Positions 54,462-63,912 of a stretch of 64,000 bases of DNA are shown here, in pieces. How positions within the stretch are numbered: position 1 is the stretch's first letter; each line of letters opens with the position of its first letter. This DNA comes from Legionella clemsonensis (lineage in GTDB: Bacteria > Pseudomonadota > Gammaproteobacteria > Legionellales > Legionellaceae), in contig NZ_CP016397.1 in NCBI RefSeq assembly GCF_002240035.1, positions 1,638,501 to 1,702,500 on the forward strand, written 5' to 3'. A program made the position numbers and the translations under genes. The notes beneath the pieces are model-generated. The model searched no databases. It saw only the letters and a program-made list of their open reading frames with translations, and had not been told where the DNA came from.

Positions 54462-54556
54462 CGTCATCTTGAGCAGAGCCAAGGATCCCTAGCAGATAAA
54501 TCCCGCTCTTTGAACGAAAGGATCCTTCAAGCGACGATGTCGCTTTCAGGATGACG
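54462..54556. repeat. Dispersed palindromic repeat unit
   Basis: CGTCATCTTGAGC...AAGGATCC at the left faces GGATCCTT...TCAGGATGACG at the right, an imperfect inverted repeat of the GTCATCCTGA/GGATCC kind seen in many Gammaproteobacteria. Its right end abuts the tandem array. Confidence 0.6.
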
Positions 54557-55050
54557 TGTGTTGAACTCTTTTATATATTTTTTACCTCTCGTCATCCAGA
54601 ACGCGGCAAAGCCGCATGAGGGATCTTCTGCAAGTAGAACCCTGAACCATATTGAATTCTTCGCTTTGCTCAAGATGACGTGTGTTGAGCTCTTTTATAT
54701 TTTTTACCTCCCGTCATCTAGAATGCGGCAAAGCCGCATGAGGGATCTTCTACAAGTAAAACCCTGAACCATATTGAATTCTTCGCTTTGCTCAAGATGA
54801 CGTGTGTTGAGCTCTTTTATATATTTTTTACCTCCCGTCATCCAGAATGCGGCAAAGACGCATGAGGGATCTTCTGCAAGTAGAACCCTGAACCATATTG
54901 AATTCTTCGCTTTGCTCAAGATGACGTGTGTTGAGCTCTTTTATATATTTTTTACCTCCCGTCATCCAGAATGCGGCAAAGACGCATGAGGGATCTTCTG
55001 CAAGTAGAACCCTGAACCATATTGAATTCTTCGCTTTGCTCAAGATGACG
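54550..55050. repeat. Four tandem copies of a 124-bp repeat
   Basis: Units begin with GATGACG at 54550, 54674, 54796 and 54920, and a fifth GATGACG at 55044 closes the array; lengths are 124, 122, 124 and 124 bp. Each has a GTCATC-CAGAA...GAGGGATCTTC core and a TTCGCTTTGCTCAAGATGACG end. Copies 1-2 carry GCGGC-AAA-GCCGC, a perfect 5-bp hairpin; copies 3-4 share a G-A-C-G-C variant that breaks it, so they derive from one another. Open frames across it are artefacts of the repeat. Confidence 0.85.
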
Positions 55051-55169
55051 CCTTGTTGTTTATAATGTAGATAAAGTATGAGGTTGCCCAGTGGTCATAA
55101 GCTCTGAATCTTTTAAAAACTATTGCCATCTATTATAGTAAGGTAGCTTGATTAACTTGGGAAACACGG

Positions 55170-56006
55170 ATGTCTTTACAGTTAAGTTGGCGTTTAATCA
55201 AAGAAACCATTGCAGGCTGGAGTAAAGACAGGGTCTCTACTTTGGCGGCAGCGCTTGCCTATTACACTATTTTTTCAATCGGTCCATTACTTATCATCTG
55301 TATAGCCATTGCCGGCTTGGTCTTTGGTAAAGAGGCCATACAAACCCAGGTTTTACACCAAATTGAGAATATGTTTGGTAGTGGTAGCGCAAAACAAATT
55401 CAAACCATGTTAATGCACGCTTTTGAACCTACCACCAGCCTGCTCGCACAAATTATCGGCATAATTATTTTACTTTTTGGTGCCGCAGGTGTTTTTAGTG
55501 AATTGCAGAACGGCTTAAATAAAATTTGGCATGTAGAAGCGAGAGCAGCCAAAGGGTGGCTTGGTATGATAAAAGACCGATTCTGGTCTTTTACAATGGT
55601 TCTAGGCATAGGGTTTTTATTGTTGGTTTCATTGCTTTTGACCGTTTTATTGACTGCAATGAGTGATTTTTTAAGCCAATTTTTGCCAGGCGGTGCTTTG
55701 CTGGGTCTAATGCTTAATTTTCTCATTTCTCTTGGCGGAATCACTGTATTATTTGCAATGATTTTTAAGATTCTACCTAACGTTGATCTTCGATGGCGTG
55801 ATGTATGGTTAGGTGCTTTCATAACCACTTTATTATTTACAGTAGGCAAATTTTTATTAGGCATTTACCTTGGCAGCAGTAATATAGACAATGGTTTTGG
55901 AGCTGCAGCATCCTTAATTATTATGCTTATTTGGGTCTATTATTCGGCGCAAATTCTTTTTTTAGGGGCAGAATTTACCAAAGCTTATGTCAATCGAAAA
56001 CATTGA
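55170..56006 (+). CDS. YihY/BrkB family inner-membrane protein
   Basis: 278 residues with about six membrane segments. Start ATG at 55170. The segment TLAAALAYYTIFSIGPLLIICIA (near 24-46) and the C-terminal GFGAAASLIIMLIWVYYSAQILFLGAEFTKAY are hallmarks of the family once misnamed ribonuclease BN. It is probably a membrane transporter or flippase-like protein; function unknown. Confidence 0.85.
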   Translation: MSLQLSWRLIKETIAGWSKDRVSTLAAALAYYTIFSIGPLLIICIAIAGLVFGKEAIQTQVLHQIENMFGSGSAKQIQTMLMHAFEPTTSLLAQIIGIIILLFGAAGVFSELQNGLNKIWHVEARAAKGWLGMIKDRFWSFTMVLGIGFLLLVSLLLTVLLTAMSDFLSQFLPGGALLGLMLNFLISLGGITVLFAMIFKILPNVDLRWRDVWLGAFITTLLFTVGKFLLGIYLGSSNIDNGFGAAASLIIMLIWVYYSAQILFLGAEFTKAYVNRKH

Positions 56007-56119
56007 TCAAAAAATAAAGCTCATGTCCCCATCTTAAACATGCAAGCTCGTTTTTTTTCTTTCATATGTTAAAGTTTCACTGCGTTTTGGATTGTTTACG
56101 AACAGAAGAGAGAGGTCCT

Positions 56120-57187
56120 GTGAGTCGTGAGTTAATTTTTCGTCTTTTTACACGAAAATCTATTTATATAAAGCTACTTCTAATAGCTATTGCGTGCACT
56201 TTGCTTATCTTCGCTTATCAACTCTTTGGGGGATTAAAAAAACAAATAGACAATGAACCCTTAAAAATTGTCGAAGTGGAAGAAGTAGCATTTAAAAATA
56301 TTCAACAAACGGCCGAACTAATTGGAACAATTCACCCTAAACATGCCACAATTTTAATTGCCAAAGCTAATGGCATGCTTGATGCATTTATTGCGACTGG
56401 TCAACGTGTTACAAAGGGTACTTTAATTGCCAAAATTGACAATCCCGACGTGGAAAAAAATCATTATCTTTCTGAAACTGCGGAAAATATTGCAAAAACT
56501 CAGTACGAACGATTATCCAGTTTGCTTAAAACAGGCTATGTCAGTGCAAAGGAAGTTGAAGAAAAAAAACAAGCCTGGATAGAAACATTGAGAAATCTTT
56601 CCAACACCAAAATTGAACTGGACACGCTGCGTTTTTATGCCCCCTTTGACGGTATTATAGGAGCTTATAAAAAACGGGAAGGTACTCAGGTTAATATGGG
56701 TGATCCCATCGTCACTTTATACGACCCCACAACCTTGACAGTTGATTTTGATATCCCTTGTACAACGATTAAAACGATAAAAGAAGGTCAGGAAGTGCGT
56801 GTATTAGGTGAATCCTATCGGCTTACCCATCTACAAAAAATGATTGATGAAGATACTCATATGTGTCCAGCCGATGTAGATATTCGCTGTGAAGATTGTG
56901 TAATAGGAGCCAGTATTAACGTAGAACTCGTAATACGGGAAAAGAAAAAAGTGATAGTTATTCCTCAGCAGGCTATCTTCCTTCGTAATGGCAAACGTTT
57001 TGTTTACCTCGTGAGCGACCATAAGGTGGAATTGGTTCCGATTCATGTTGGTCTGCAGGATAAAGCTTATATTGAAGTTACTTCTGGTTTAAAACCTGGG
57101 CAATTACTCGTTACCAAAGGTCAGGAGCGCCTCTATCCAGGAATGACTGTGGGAATTTATAAACCAACCACTGCCACTATAAACTAA
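56120..57187 (+). CDS. RND efflux periplasmic adaptor
   Basis: 355 residues from the GTG at 56120, which has AGAGG four bases upstream; an ATG at 56066 is possible but has no site. A single N-terminal membrane segment (IYIKLLLIAIACTLLIFAYQLF) anchors it. Biotinyl-lipoyl halves flank a short coiled coil (about 120-165), with FYAPFDGIIGAYKKREGTQVNMGDPI typical of MFP adaptors. Unusual: CPADVDIRCEDC (near 255-266) places three cysteines where homologues usually have none I recall. It pairs with the RND pump two bases after its stop. Confidence 0.82.
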   Translation: MSRELIFRLFTRKSIYIKLLLIAIACTLLIFAYQLFGGLKKQIDNEPLKIVEVEEVAFKNIQQTAELIGTIHPKHATILIAKANGMLDAFIATGQRVTKGTLIAKIDNPDVEKNHYLSETAENIAKTQYERLSSLLKTGYVSAKEVEEKKQAWIETLRNLSNTKIELDTLRFYAPFDGIIGAYKKREGTQVNMGDPIVTLYDPTTLTVDFDIPCTTIKTIKEGQEVRVLGESYRLTHLQKMIDEDTHMCPADVDIRCEDCVIGASINVELVIREKKKVIVIPQQAIFLRNGKRFVYLVSDHKVELVPIHVGLQDKAYIEVTSGLKPGQLLVTKGQERLYPGMTVGIYKPTTATIN

Positions 57188-57189
57188 CT

Positions 57190-60100
57190 ATGAATCTGCC
57201 AATTTATTTTATTAAACACCCTGTTACCGCTGTTGTTTTAAATTGTCTGCTTATTATAACAGGCTTGCTTTGTCTACATTCTTTGCCGATCCGCGAATAC
57301 CCAAATATCAGTTTTCCGACAATTACTGTTTCAACGAGTTATCCCAATGCCAGTTCAGAACTTGTAGAATCTGAGGTAACTAATCTATTGGAAGAACGAT
57401 TGGCTGGCGTAGAAGGCCTTGAAACAATCACCTCTCAATCCAGTTCAGGTTCATCCTATATCACACTTTCTTTTCGTCCAGGCAGCTCTATGGATAGATC
57501 TCTTAGTGCTACTCAGGACGCTGTTTCTCTAGCAAAACCGTTATTGCCCGTTGCAGTCAAAACGCCTGCAATCGAGCAGCAAAAAAAGTCGAATGGCTTA
57601 CCTTTCATTGGACTTTCACTTGAATCATCTTCGATGGATTTTGGTGAGTTAACTCATTTTGCCAATCTTAATTTAAAAAATACCTTTCGTAGTTTAAAAG
57701 GGGTATCCTCTGTCGATGTATGGGGACAACCCTATACGTATGCTATTCGTCTTGATCCTAAAAAATTATTTAGCTTTGGAATTAATGTAGATGAAGTATT
57801 TGATGCCATTGCCAAAAGTAGTGTCTCCCTTCCGGCCGGTAATTTTCAAAACAAAATCCCGAGTACTGTCAATTTTGCATTAAAAACAACCAGAGATTAT
57901 GAGAATTTACTAATAAAAACCAATAACTATCATCCAGTGTTCCTAAAATCAATTGCCAAAGTCAAACTCACAACAGACAAAGACCGGATGCGAGTTAGAG
58001 TGAATGGGCACACTGGACTTGTATTAGCAATCAATCGCGCCGACGATGCTAACCCCCTTGAAGTTTCCAGGCTTGTTCGTCAAGAACTTAATCATTTAAA
58101 GGAAAATTTACCTGGCGATGTAAAAATAAAAATTATTATTGATCAATCTGACTTTATTAATGCTTCACTAAAAAATATCCAGTCTTCAATTGTAGAAGCA
58201 ATCCTTTTAGTGCTTATCATTGTTTTTATTTTTTTAAGAAACGGCAGAGCTACTTTTATTCCTCTGGTCACAATCCCAATCTCGCTGTTAGGTTCATTAA
58301 TTTTTTTAAAATTATTTGGTTTTTCAATTAATTTGATGACACTTTTAGCCATGGTTCTGGCTGTAGGTCTGGTGGTGGATGATGCAATTATCGTATTAGA
58401 AAATATTTGGCGTCATATAGAGAATGGGCTATCCCCACTGAATGCTGCCAAACAAGGTTCAAAAGAAATTGGTTTTGCTGTTGTGGCTATGACATTAACA
58501 CTGGCAAGTGTTTATGCGCCTGTTGCCTTTATACCAGGAATGCTTGGACAACTTTTTATTGAATTTGCCGTAGCATTGGCAGGAAGTGTATTTATTTCCG
58601 GAATTGTCTCGCTAACACTATCTCCTTTAATGTGCGCTCATCTTTTAAATAGGAATAATAGGATACGATGGCCTCGTTTCGATGATTTTTTAACCGTGTT
58701 GGAACAGAGATATGCCAATATTTTAAGCCACAATATCGCACGAAAAAAATTTATCCTTGCTGGCGTGGTTTGCCTTCTGGTTAGCAGTTTATTTTTCTAT
58801 AGTTTGTTGCCCAGAGAAACAGCACCAAAAGAAGATCGTGGTTTAATGGGAGTATATACACCCATGCTGGCCGGAGAAAACCTGCAAACACTGGATAGAA
58901 AAATTTTACCCATAGAAGATAAAGTTAAAAACTTACCTGATATTAATAGCTCATTGACTTTTATTGGTGATTGGGGGGCAAGCGTTGTTCTTCCATTAAA
59001 ACCACACTCCCAAAGAAGACTCTCAGCAACAGAATTAGTTAATAAGCTGCAACCACAGCTTAATAATTTTCCTTCGATGGATGCCCATGCCTGGAGCTGG
59101 GACACTGCGTTGCCAGGCATAGATGATGCTGGGAGTGGCTCTGAGCTGACGTTAGTTATTTCGACAGTGGATAATTTTCGTCAATTACTCAATGTGGTTG
59201 AAAAATTAAAGACAACACTTGATCAAAGCAAAGCATTTGCCGCTACTCGCTATGATCTGCGACTTGATTCGATGGGCTATAGTATTAAAATTGACAATAA
59301 TGCACTTTCTCAACTGGGGCTCTCAGCTAAACAGGTCGCCAAAACAATAGAAGTATTTTTTAGCGGAGATAAATCACTTACCTTTCAAAAAGATGGCGTT
59401 AGTTATAATCTAACTCTACAAGGAACCCAAACGCCATGGACTTTAAATGAGTTATATCTTACTACGTCCACGGGCAAACATGTTTCTCTGGGCGCTCTGA
59501 CAACAATGAAACCTAAAGCTCAGCCCCCTACTCTGGATCATCATAACCAAATGCGCTCAACAACCCTACATGTTAGTCTTCTACCTCAAGATTCTATTAA
59601 AAAAGGAATGGAAAAGCTTATTACCATTGCAAAGAGCGAATTACCCAGCAATTACAAAATGACTTGGGAAGGAGCTGCCAAAGCTTATACCCAATCCTCA
59701 AATACAATGCTTATTTTATTTGGTTTATCGCTGCTTTTTATTTTTGCCATTCTGTCTATTCAATTTGAAAATTTTATTGATCCTTTAATTATTATGTTTA
59801 CTGTGCCTCTGGCCAGTAGTGGTGCATTATTGTTTGCCTATTTATTTAAACAATCTTTTAATGTTTATACCCAAATAGGACTAATTACCTTGATAGGCTT
59901 AATCAGCAAGCATGGAATTTTAATTGTTGAATTTGCAAATCAATTAAGAAAAAAAGGGTTACCCGTGTTAGAAGCGGTGCAAAAAGCCGCTGTTTTGCGC
60001 TTACGTCCCATTTTAATGACAACTGGAGCCATGCTTTTTGGTGTTTTTCCACTTATTTTAACGCATGATGCCGGCGCAGAATCTCGTCATGCCATTGGAT

Positions 60101-60201
60101 TTGTTTTACTAGGAGGCTTAAGTTTGGGGACGCTGTTGACACTTTTTATTCTGCCAGCGGTTTATTTCATGGTAAAAACCAGAAACTCATTAAAATCTTG
60201 A
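57190..60201 (+). CDS. RND efflux pump, inner-membrane (HAE1-like)
   Basis: 1003 residues, slightly short for AcrB (about 1050) but in range for MexF/MdtB-like pumps. Helix 1 region NLPIYFIKHPVTAVVLNCLLIITG, helix-4 proton-relay Asp pair in VLAVGLVVDDAIIVLENIW (near 388-406), and a C-terminal helix bundle with LRLRPILMTTGAMLFGVFPLI. It exports drugs or other amphiphiles using the proton gradient. No outer-membrane channel gene is adjacent, so it would use TolC elsewhere. Confidence 0.9.
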   Translation: MNLPIYFIKHPVTAVVLNCLLIITGLLCLHSLPIREYPNISFPTITVSTSYPNASSELVESEVTNLLEERLAGVEGLETITSQSSSGSSYITLSFRPGSSMDRSLSATQDAVSLAKPLLPVAVKTPAIEQQKKSNGLPFIGLSLESSSMDFGELTHFANLNLKNTFRSLKGVSSVDVWGQPYTYAIRLDPKKLFSFGINVDEVFDAIAKSSVSLPAGNFQNKIPSTVNFALKTTRDYENLLIKTNNYHPVFLKSIAKVKLTTDKDRMRVRVNGHTGLVLAINRADDANPLEVSRLVRQELNHLKENLPGDVKIKIIIDQSDFINASLKNIQSSIVEAILLVLIIVFIFLRNGRATFIPLVTIPISLLGSLIFLKLFGFSINLMTLLAMVLAVGLVVDDAIIVLENIWRHIENGLSPLNAAKQGSKEIGFAVVAMTLTLASVYAPVAFIPGMLGQLFIEFAVALAGSVFISGIVSLTLSPLMCAHLLNRNNRIRWPRFDDFLTVLEQRYANILSHNIARKKFILAGVVCLLVSSLFFYSLLPRETAPKEDRGLMGVYTPMLAGENLQTLDRKILPIEDKVKNLPDINSSLTFIGDWGASVVLPLKPHSQRRLSATELVNKLQPQLNNFPSMDAHAWSWDTALPGIDDAGSGSELTLVISTVDNFRQLLNVVEKLKTTLDQSKAFAATRYDLRLDSMGYSIKIDNNALSQLGLSAKQVAKTIEVFFSGDKSLTFQKDGVSYNLTLQGTQTPWTLNELYLTTSTGKHVSLGALTTMKPKAQPPTLDHHNQMRSTTLHVSLLPQDSIKKGMEKLITIAKSELPSNYKMTWEGAAKAYTQSSNTMLILFGLSLLFIFAILSIQFENFIDPLIIMFTVPLASSGALLFAYLFKQSFNVYTQIGLITLIGLISKHGILIVEFANQLRKKGLPVLEAVQKAAVLRLRPILMTTGAMLFGVFPLILTHDAGAESRHAIGFVLLGGLSLGTLLTLFILPAVYFMVKTRNSLKS

Positions 60202-60241
60202 GCTATAGTTAGACGAGAGGACTCTCTAAGGATATAAGAGT

Positions 60242-60520
60242 ATGACTGAATTGGATATTTTGATGCTTTTTTATAATAAAATGAAAGCCCAAGGAAAGAG
60301 TCGCGCCCAAGTATTTTTAAGCATGGACGAAACAGCAGTTACCACACTTGCTGAAAAATTTGGTGATAGTGTTACTTTAGAAGAAGTTCATCGATTAACT
60401 GACATTTGCATTGCTAATGAGTGGTTAGAGCGGACTACTATTGATCCTGGTTATAATTTTTTATCACTTACTGCAGCGGGACTACAGATGGCATTAGTGC
60501 ATGAATATAATCAGCGCTAA
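60242..60520 (+). CDS. Small winged-helix-like protein
   Basis: 92 residues: helix-turn-helix-like N-terminus, then LTDICIANEWLERTTIDPGYNFLSLTAAGLQMAL, which reads like a wing and final helix of a winged-helix fold. It begins 40 bp after the RND pump with AAGGA upstream and could regulate it, but many such small proteins are not DNA-binding. Family not recognised. Confidence 0.5.
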   Translation: MTELDILMLFYNKMKAQGKSRAQVFLSMDETAVTTLAEKFGDSVTLEEVHRLTDICIANEWLERTTIDPGYNFLSLTAAGLQMALVHEYNQR

Positions 60521-60655
60521 TAAAAAAAAGCAACTGTTTTTCCTGTAAATTTTACCAGATATATCAAAGAAATGGCTTAAAATTACTCTTAATCTTTACT
60601 TAATTCCTTGGTAGCCGGGTTTGCATTAACGTCTATTTCGTGTAAAATTTGCCCA

Positions 60656-61912
60656 ATGAAAAGAAAATTAATATATTCATTTCTCACTGCCGTTGTTGTT
60701 ATTGCCGGTCTTTCAGTATGGTGGTTTTGGTCACAACCGAAGCCCTTACCCTTGGCTTTGCGACAAGGTTCCTTCGAACAGCTACCAGGCTGGAACAGGG
60801 CGAATGTAAAAAAATCACTGGAGACATTTCAAATCTCCTGTAAAACTTTTTTAAGACAGAATCCTGAGAAACTTGTAGGGAGCCATCACTTACACCTGAA
60901 GGCAAAAGATTGGCAGCCGGCCTGTCAGGCAGCGCTTACTATTAAACCAATCACAAACAAGAAAGCAAAAGAATTTTTTCAGCAATGGTTTAGCCCGGTG
61001 GAATTCTACAACAATCGTCCTGTGCAAGGCTTATTTACTGGTTATTACATGCCCTTGCTTTATGGTAGTCTTACTAAAACAGAAAAATATAATGTTCCTA
61101 TCTATGGTGTTCCCTCTGATTTAGTCACCATTGATCTTGGGCAGTTTGACCCTAGTTTTAAACATAAAAAACTGGTTGGACGCGTAGCAGGTCATAAAAT
61201 TGTGCCTTATTACACTCGCGCAGAAATTAACAAAGGGATGATTAAGAAAAAAGCACCTGTCTTGGTATGGATTGATAATCCAATTGATCGTGTTTTTCTG
61301 GAAATTCAGGGCTCCGGAATTGTTCAGCTTCCTGATGGTAAACAAATTTATCTAGGCTATGCTGCACAAAATGGCGCACCTTATACAGCTATTGCCAAAG
61401 TATTAATTGATAAAGGGGTTATGACCAAGCATAACGCCTCCATGCAAGCCATTAAACGATATTTAATGGCACATCCCAAAGAAATGCACAAAGTTCTCGA
61501 TCAAAACAAATCTTTTGTTTTTTTTGAACTTCTCTCTCATAATGCAGCCTATGGTACGCAAGGAGTAGCATTAACACCCGGTTACTCCCTGGCGATTGAT
61601 TTAAAATGGATCCCTATGGGAACACCACTTTGGTTGACCACTACCAGGCCAGACAGACGAAGCGATGATCAAAAGCCCTTTCAACGTCTAATGATAGCGC
61701 AAGATACAGGTGGAGCTATTCGTGGGTTAGTACGTGGTGATGTTTTTTGGGGTGCGGGCAAACGAGCAACTTACATTGCAGGTCATATGAAAAATGAAGG
61801 ACATTATTGGCTTTTACTACCCCAACACGCTGTGGATCGTTTAAAACAGGAATTTGAAAACCTTCGTCTAGAGATAACGGATAAAAAACCATTAAATAAA
61901 AAATCTTCTTGA
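60656..61912 (+). CDS. mltA: Membrane-bound lytic murein transglycosylase A
   Basis: 418 residues from the ATG at 60656; an upstream frame extension to 60608 would put residues before the signal/anchor segment (MKRKLIYSFLTAVVVIAGLSVWWFW). Family motifs: GLFTGYYMPLLYGS, FLEIQGSGIVQLPDGKQIYLGYAAQNG near 220-246, and AQDTGGAIRGLVRGDVFWGAG near 358-378 holding the catalytic Asp. There is no lipobox Cys, so it is anchored by its helix. Confidence 0.9.
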   Translation: MKRKLIYSFLTAVVVIAGLSVWWFWSQPKPLPLALRQGSFEQLPGWNRANVKKSLETFQISCKTFLRQNPEKLVGSHHLHLKAKDWQPACQAALTIKPITNKKAKEFFQQWFSPVEFYNNRPVQGLFTGYYMPLLYGSLTKTEKYNVPIYGVPSDLVTIDLGQFDPSFKHKKLVGRVAGHKIVPYYTRAEINKGMIKKKAPVLVWIDNPIDRVFLEIQGSGIVQLPDGKQIYLGYAAQNGAPYTAIAKVLIDKGVMTKHNASMQAIKRYLMAHPKEMHKVLDQNKSFVFFELLSHNAAYGTQGVALTPGYSLAIDLKWIPMGTPLWLTTTRPDRRSDDQKPFQRLMIAQDTGGAIRGLVRGDVFWGAGKRATYIAGHMKNEGHYWLLLPQHAVDRLKQEFENLRLEITDKKPLNKKSS

Positions 61913-61927
61913 ATAGGCATAGGGTTT

Positions 61928-61973
61928 ATGGGTAATTTTACCCATGTAATTTTTGCAAAATAAGATTTATAAT
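61928..61973 (+). promoter_or_regulatory. Palindrome plus -10 box upstream of the kinase gene
   Basis: ATGGGTAA-TT-TTACCCAT at 61928-61945 is a perfect 8-bp inverted repeat with a 2-nt centre. After 22 nt comes TATAAT (61968-61973) followed by TG. There is no good -35 hexamer. The start of transcription would be near 61980, which supports the ATG at 62012 over a TTG at 61973. The same palindrome and spacing lie upstream of both LRR genes near 2-4 kb. Confidence 0.65.
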
Positions 61974-62011
61974 TGCGCAATAATGATTATAAATATTCAA
62001 AAAGATTCAAT

Positions 62012-62977
62012 ATGCCACAAAAAACCCTGATAAAAGCATCCGAAGTTACTACAGAAAGCAGATTATTTTCATCAAACCCCGATCCTTATTTATTACAACA
62101 GCAAGAATTTACGGGTGGCGGAAAGGAGCTCGGCAAAGGCAGTTATGCTCGGGTTGTCGAAGTTGTTTTTCGCGGTAAAAAGGCTGCCCTTAAAATTTTG
62201 GAAGATGAAAAAACAGGGACAAATGAAAAAGAAATCATGTGCTACCTGGCCGAATTTCACAATACTTGTATTGTACAATTTTTTGGCTACATGCTCTGCG
62301 ATGGCTATTATCTTATTGCTATGGAGCACATGGCTAAGGGCTCTATAAGAAATAGAATAGAAGCCAGCAAGGAGCCTTTACCCTGGTCGCTAAGGCTTCA
62401 ATGGATAAAACAAATTACGAAAGGCTTAGCATTCTTGCATGAAAATTTAATTGTTCATCGTGACATTAAAGGCGCTAATATCCTTATAGATGAGCATTCA
62501 AACGCTAAAATAGCTGATTTTGGTAGTGCTGTAAAAATAGGAGATAAGCCTTTAGAAGATATAGCTGGCACTCTATGCTGGATGGCCCCGGAAATTTTTC
62601 TTCAAGAACCCTATGATAAAGAAGTAGACATCTACAGTCTAGCTGTCACTTTTTGGGAAATTGTTAGCTGGAAAATGCCTGATATTGAAGAGATCGTTAA
62701 TGCTAAAAACCTGGATACTAATTCAAGTAAAACAAGTGCTGAAGATACGAATGCTATCGAAGATATTTTTACCCCTTCAGATACCCTACTTCCCTTTTAT
62801 AAAGCAATTCTTTCGGGCAAAAGATTACCCTTACCACACAATACACCACCTAAAATAGCTAAATACATCACTTGGGGATGGATGGGCAGATCTGACGAAA
62901 GACCCACCGCAGGTCAATTATTGTCTAAACTTGAAACCCACTATGAGGAAATCCTACACGCTTCTCAGCCAAAATAA
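62012..62977 (+). CDS. Eukaryotic-type protein kinase, probable effector
   Basis: 321 residues from the ATG at 62012. All kinase motifs are present: glycine loop GKGSYARVVEV, Lys in AALKIL, HRDIKGANILID (Asp near 150), ADFGSAV, and GTLCWMAPEIF, giving an intact APE. The sequence is closer to tyrosine-kinase-like (TKL) than to bacterial Hanks kinases, and there is no membrane anchor or PASTA domain. It resembles the LegK class of Dot/Icm effectors. Its promoter shares a module with the LRR genes. It ends at 62977 after a helical tail. Confidence 0.82.
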   Translation: MPQKTLIKASEVTTESRLFSSNPDPYLLQQQEFTGGGKELGKGSYARVVEVVFRGKKAALKILEDEKTGTNEKEIMCYLAEFHNTCIVQFFGYMLCDGYYLIAMEHMAKGSIRNRIEASKEPLPWSLRLQWIKQITKGLAFLHENLIVHRDIKGANILIDEHSNAKIADFGSAVKIGDKPLEDIAGTLCWMAPEIFLQEPYDKEVDIYSLAVTFWEIVSWKMPDIEEIVNAKNLDTNSSKTSAEDTNAIEDIFTPSDTLLPFYKAILSGKRLPLPHNTPPKIAKYITWGWMGRSDERPTAGQLLSKLETHYEEILHASQPK

Positions 62978-63039
62978 AAAAGCACGTCTTCATAAGGAGA
63001 GCTACGGTGATGAACATGCCGTGGCACCCTCTCAATTTA

Positions 63040-63912
63040 TTAACCTTTTTGATTAAACAGTGCTTTAAGAACACTGTCACTGAAAAACATGTCATAATGT
63101 TCGTCTTCTCCAGCAGGAGTATTAATTGCTTCAGCAGGGGCTGATAAGGCCTCTTCCAGGCTAATAATTTTATAACCGTTTTGTCGATACAGATCGATAA
63201 TATCTCCTAAACAATGGCTATTTAATAAATTAGCGTGTATCAATAATATTTGTTTTACCGGTTTCCCTGGATTTAATTTTTCTGCCTTTTTTTCTGCCTT
63301 TAAGGTTTGATTCCAAATAAAATCCAGATATCGCTTTTTAAGTTGCGGTAGATTTTTTTCTCTTTGACGATAAGGAATGGCAAAAAGTTGCTGATTAAAC
63401 ACAAAATCCTTACTGTCCACGGTGACCGGAGCAACAGTATAATGGTGAGCCGCCAAATAATCATAAACTGCCTGCTTTTTCTGCCCAGAACTTTCGGCCA
63501 AATAGGGATAACGGAAATATTTATGTTTAGGGAATAAGGGCGTTAAAACTTTATCAGCCCTATCCACATCATCTATATATTTTTCTGCTGTAATACTGTT
63601 TAAACTTTTATGGGAATAGGTATGATTTCCCAACGTGAAACCTGCTTGACGAAATTGTTCTAACAGCTCCCATTGCCCCTTCTCTATAGAGCCTGCAATC
63701 ACAAATCCTGTTGCAGGGACTTTTTTGTCAATTAAAGTCTGCAAAATTTTTAAAATACGCTCTCTCTCACGCTCTAATTTTGCCGGATTATTATTACTAG
63801 AACCCACAAAGGGCAGATCGTCAATGGTAATTGCAATTTCTCGCTCTTGAGCAAAGGCCAAGCTATTGATTACACATCCTAATGCCAAATAAAGCATCGT
63901 TTTTTTAACCAT
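63040..63912 (-). CDS. Secreted polysaccharide deacetylase (NodB family)
   Basis: 290 residues with a signal peptide (MVKKTMLYLALGCVINSLAFA). NodB motifs: AITIDDLPF (near 26-34), metal-binding GNHTYSHKSL (near 95-104) and FRYPYLAE (near 132-139). It removes acetyl groups from an extracellular or wall glycan. It is convergent with the kinase gene; no clear terminator is visible between them. Confidence 0.85.
   Translation of the reverse strand: MVKKTMLYLALGCVINSLAFAQEREIAITIDDLPFVGSSNNNPAKLERERERILKILQTLIDKKVPATGFVIAGSIEKGQWELLEQFRQAGFTLGNHTYSHKSLNSITAEKYIDDVDRADKVLTPLFPKHKYFRYPYLAESSGQKKQAVYDYLAAHHYTVAPVTVDSKDFVFNQQLFAIPYRQREKNLPQLKKRYLDFIWNQTLKAEKKAEKLNPGKPVKQILLIHANLLNSHCLGDIIDLYRQNGYKIISLEEALSAPAEAINTPAGEDEHYDMFFSDSVLKALFNQKG

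Noticed and set aside
54558-55043. Several 61-71 residue open frames on both strands near 54.6-55.0 kb
   Set aside because: They repeat with the 124-bp tandem array and translate non-coding palindromic repeats.
54462-55050. CRISPR array
   Set aside because: The repeats are directly adjoining 124-bp units without unique spacers, and no cas genes are present.
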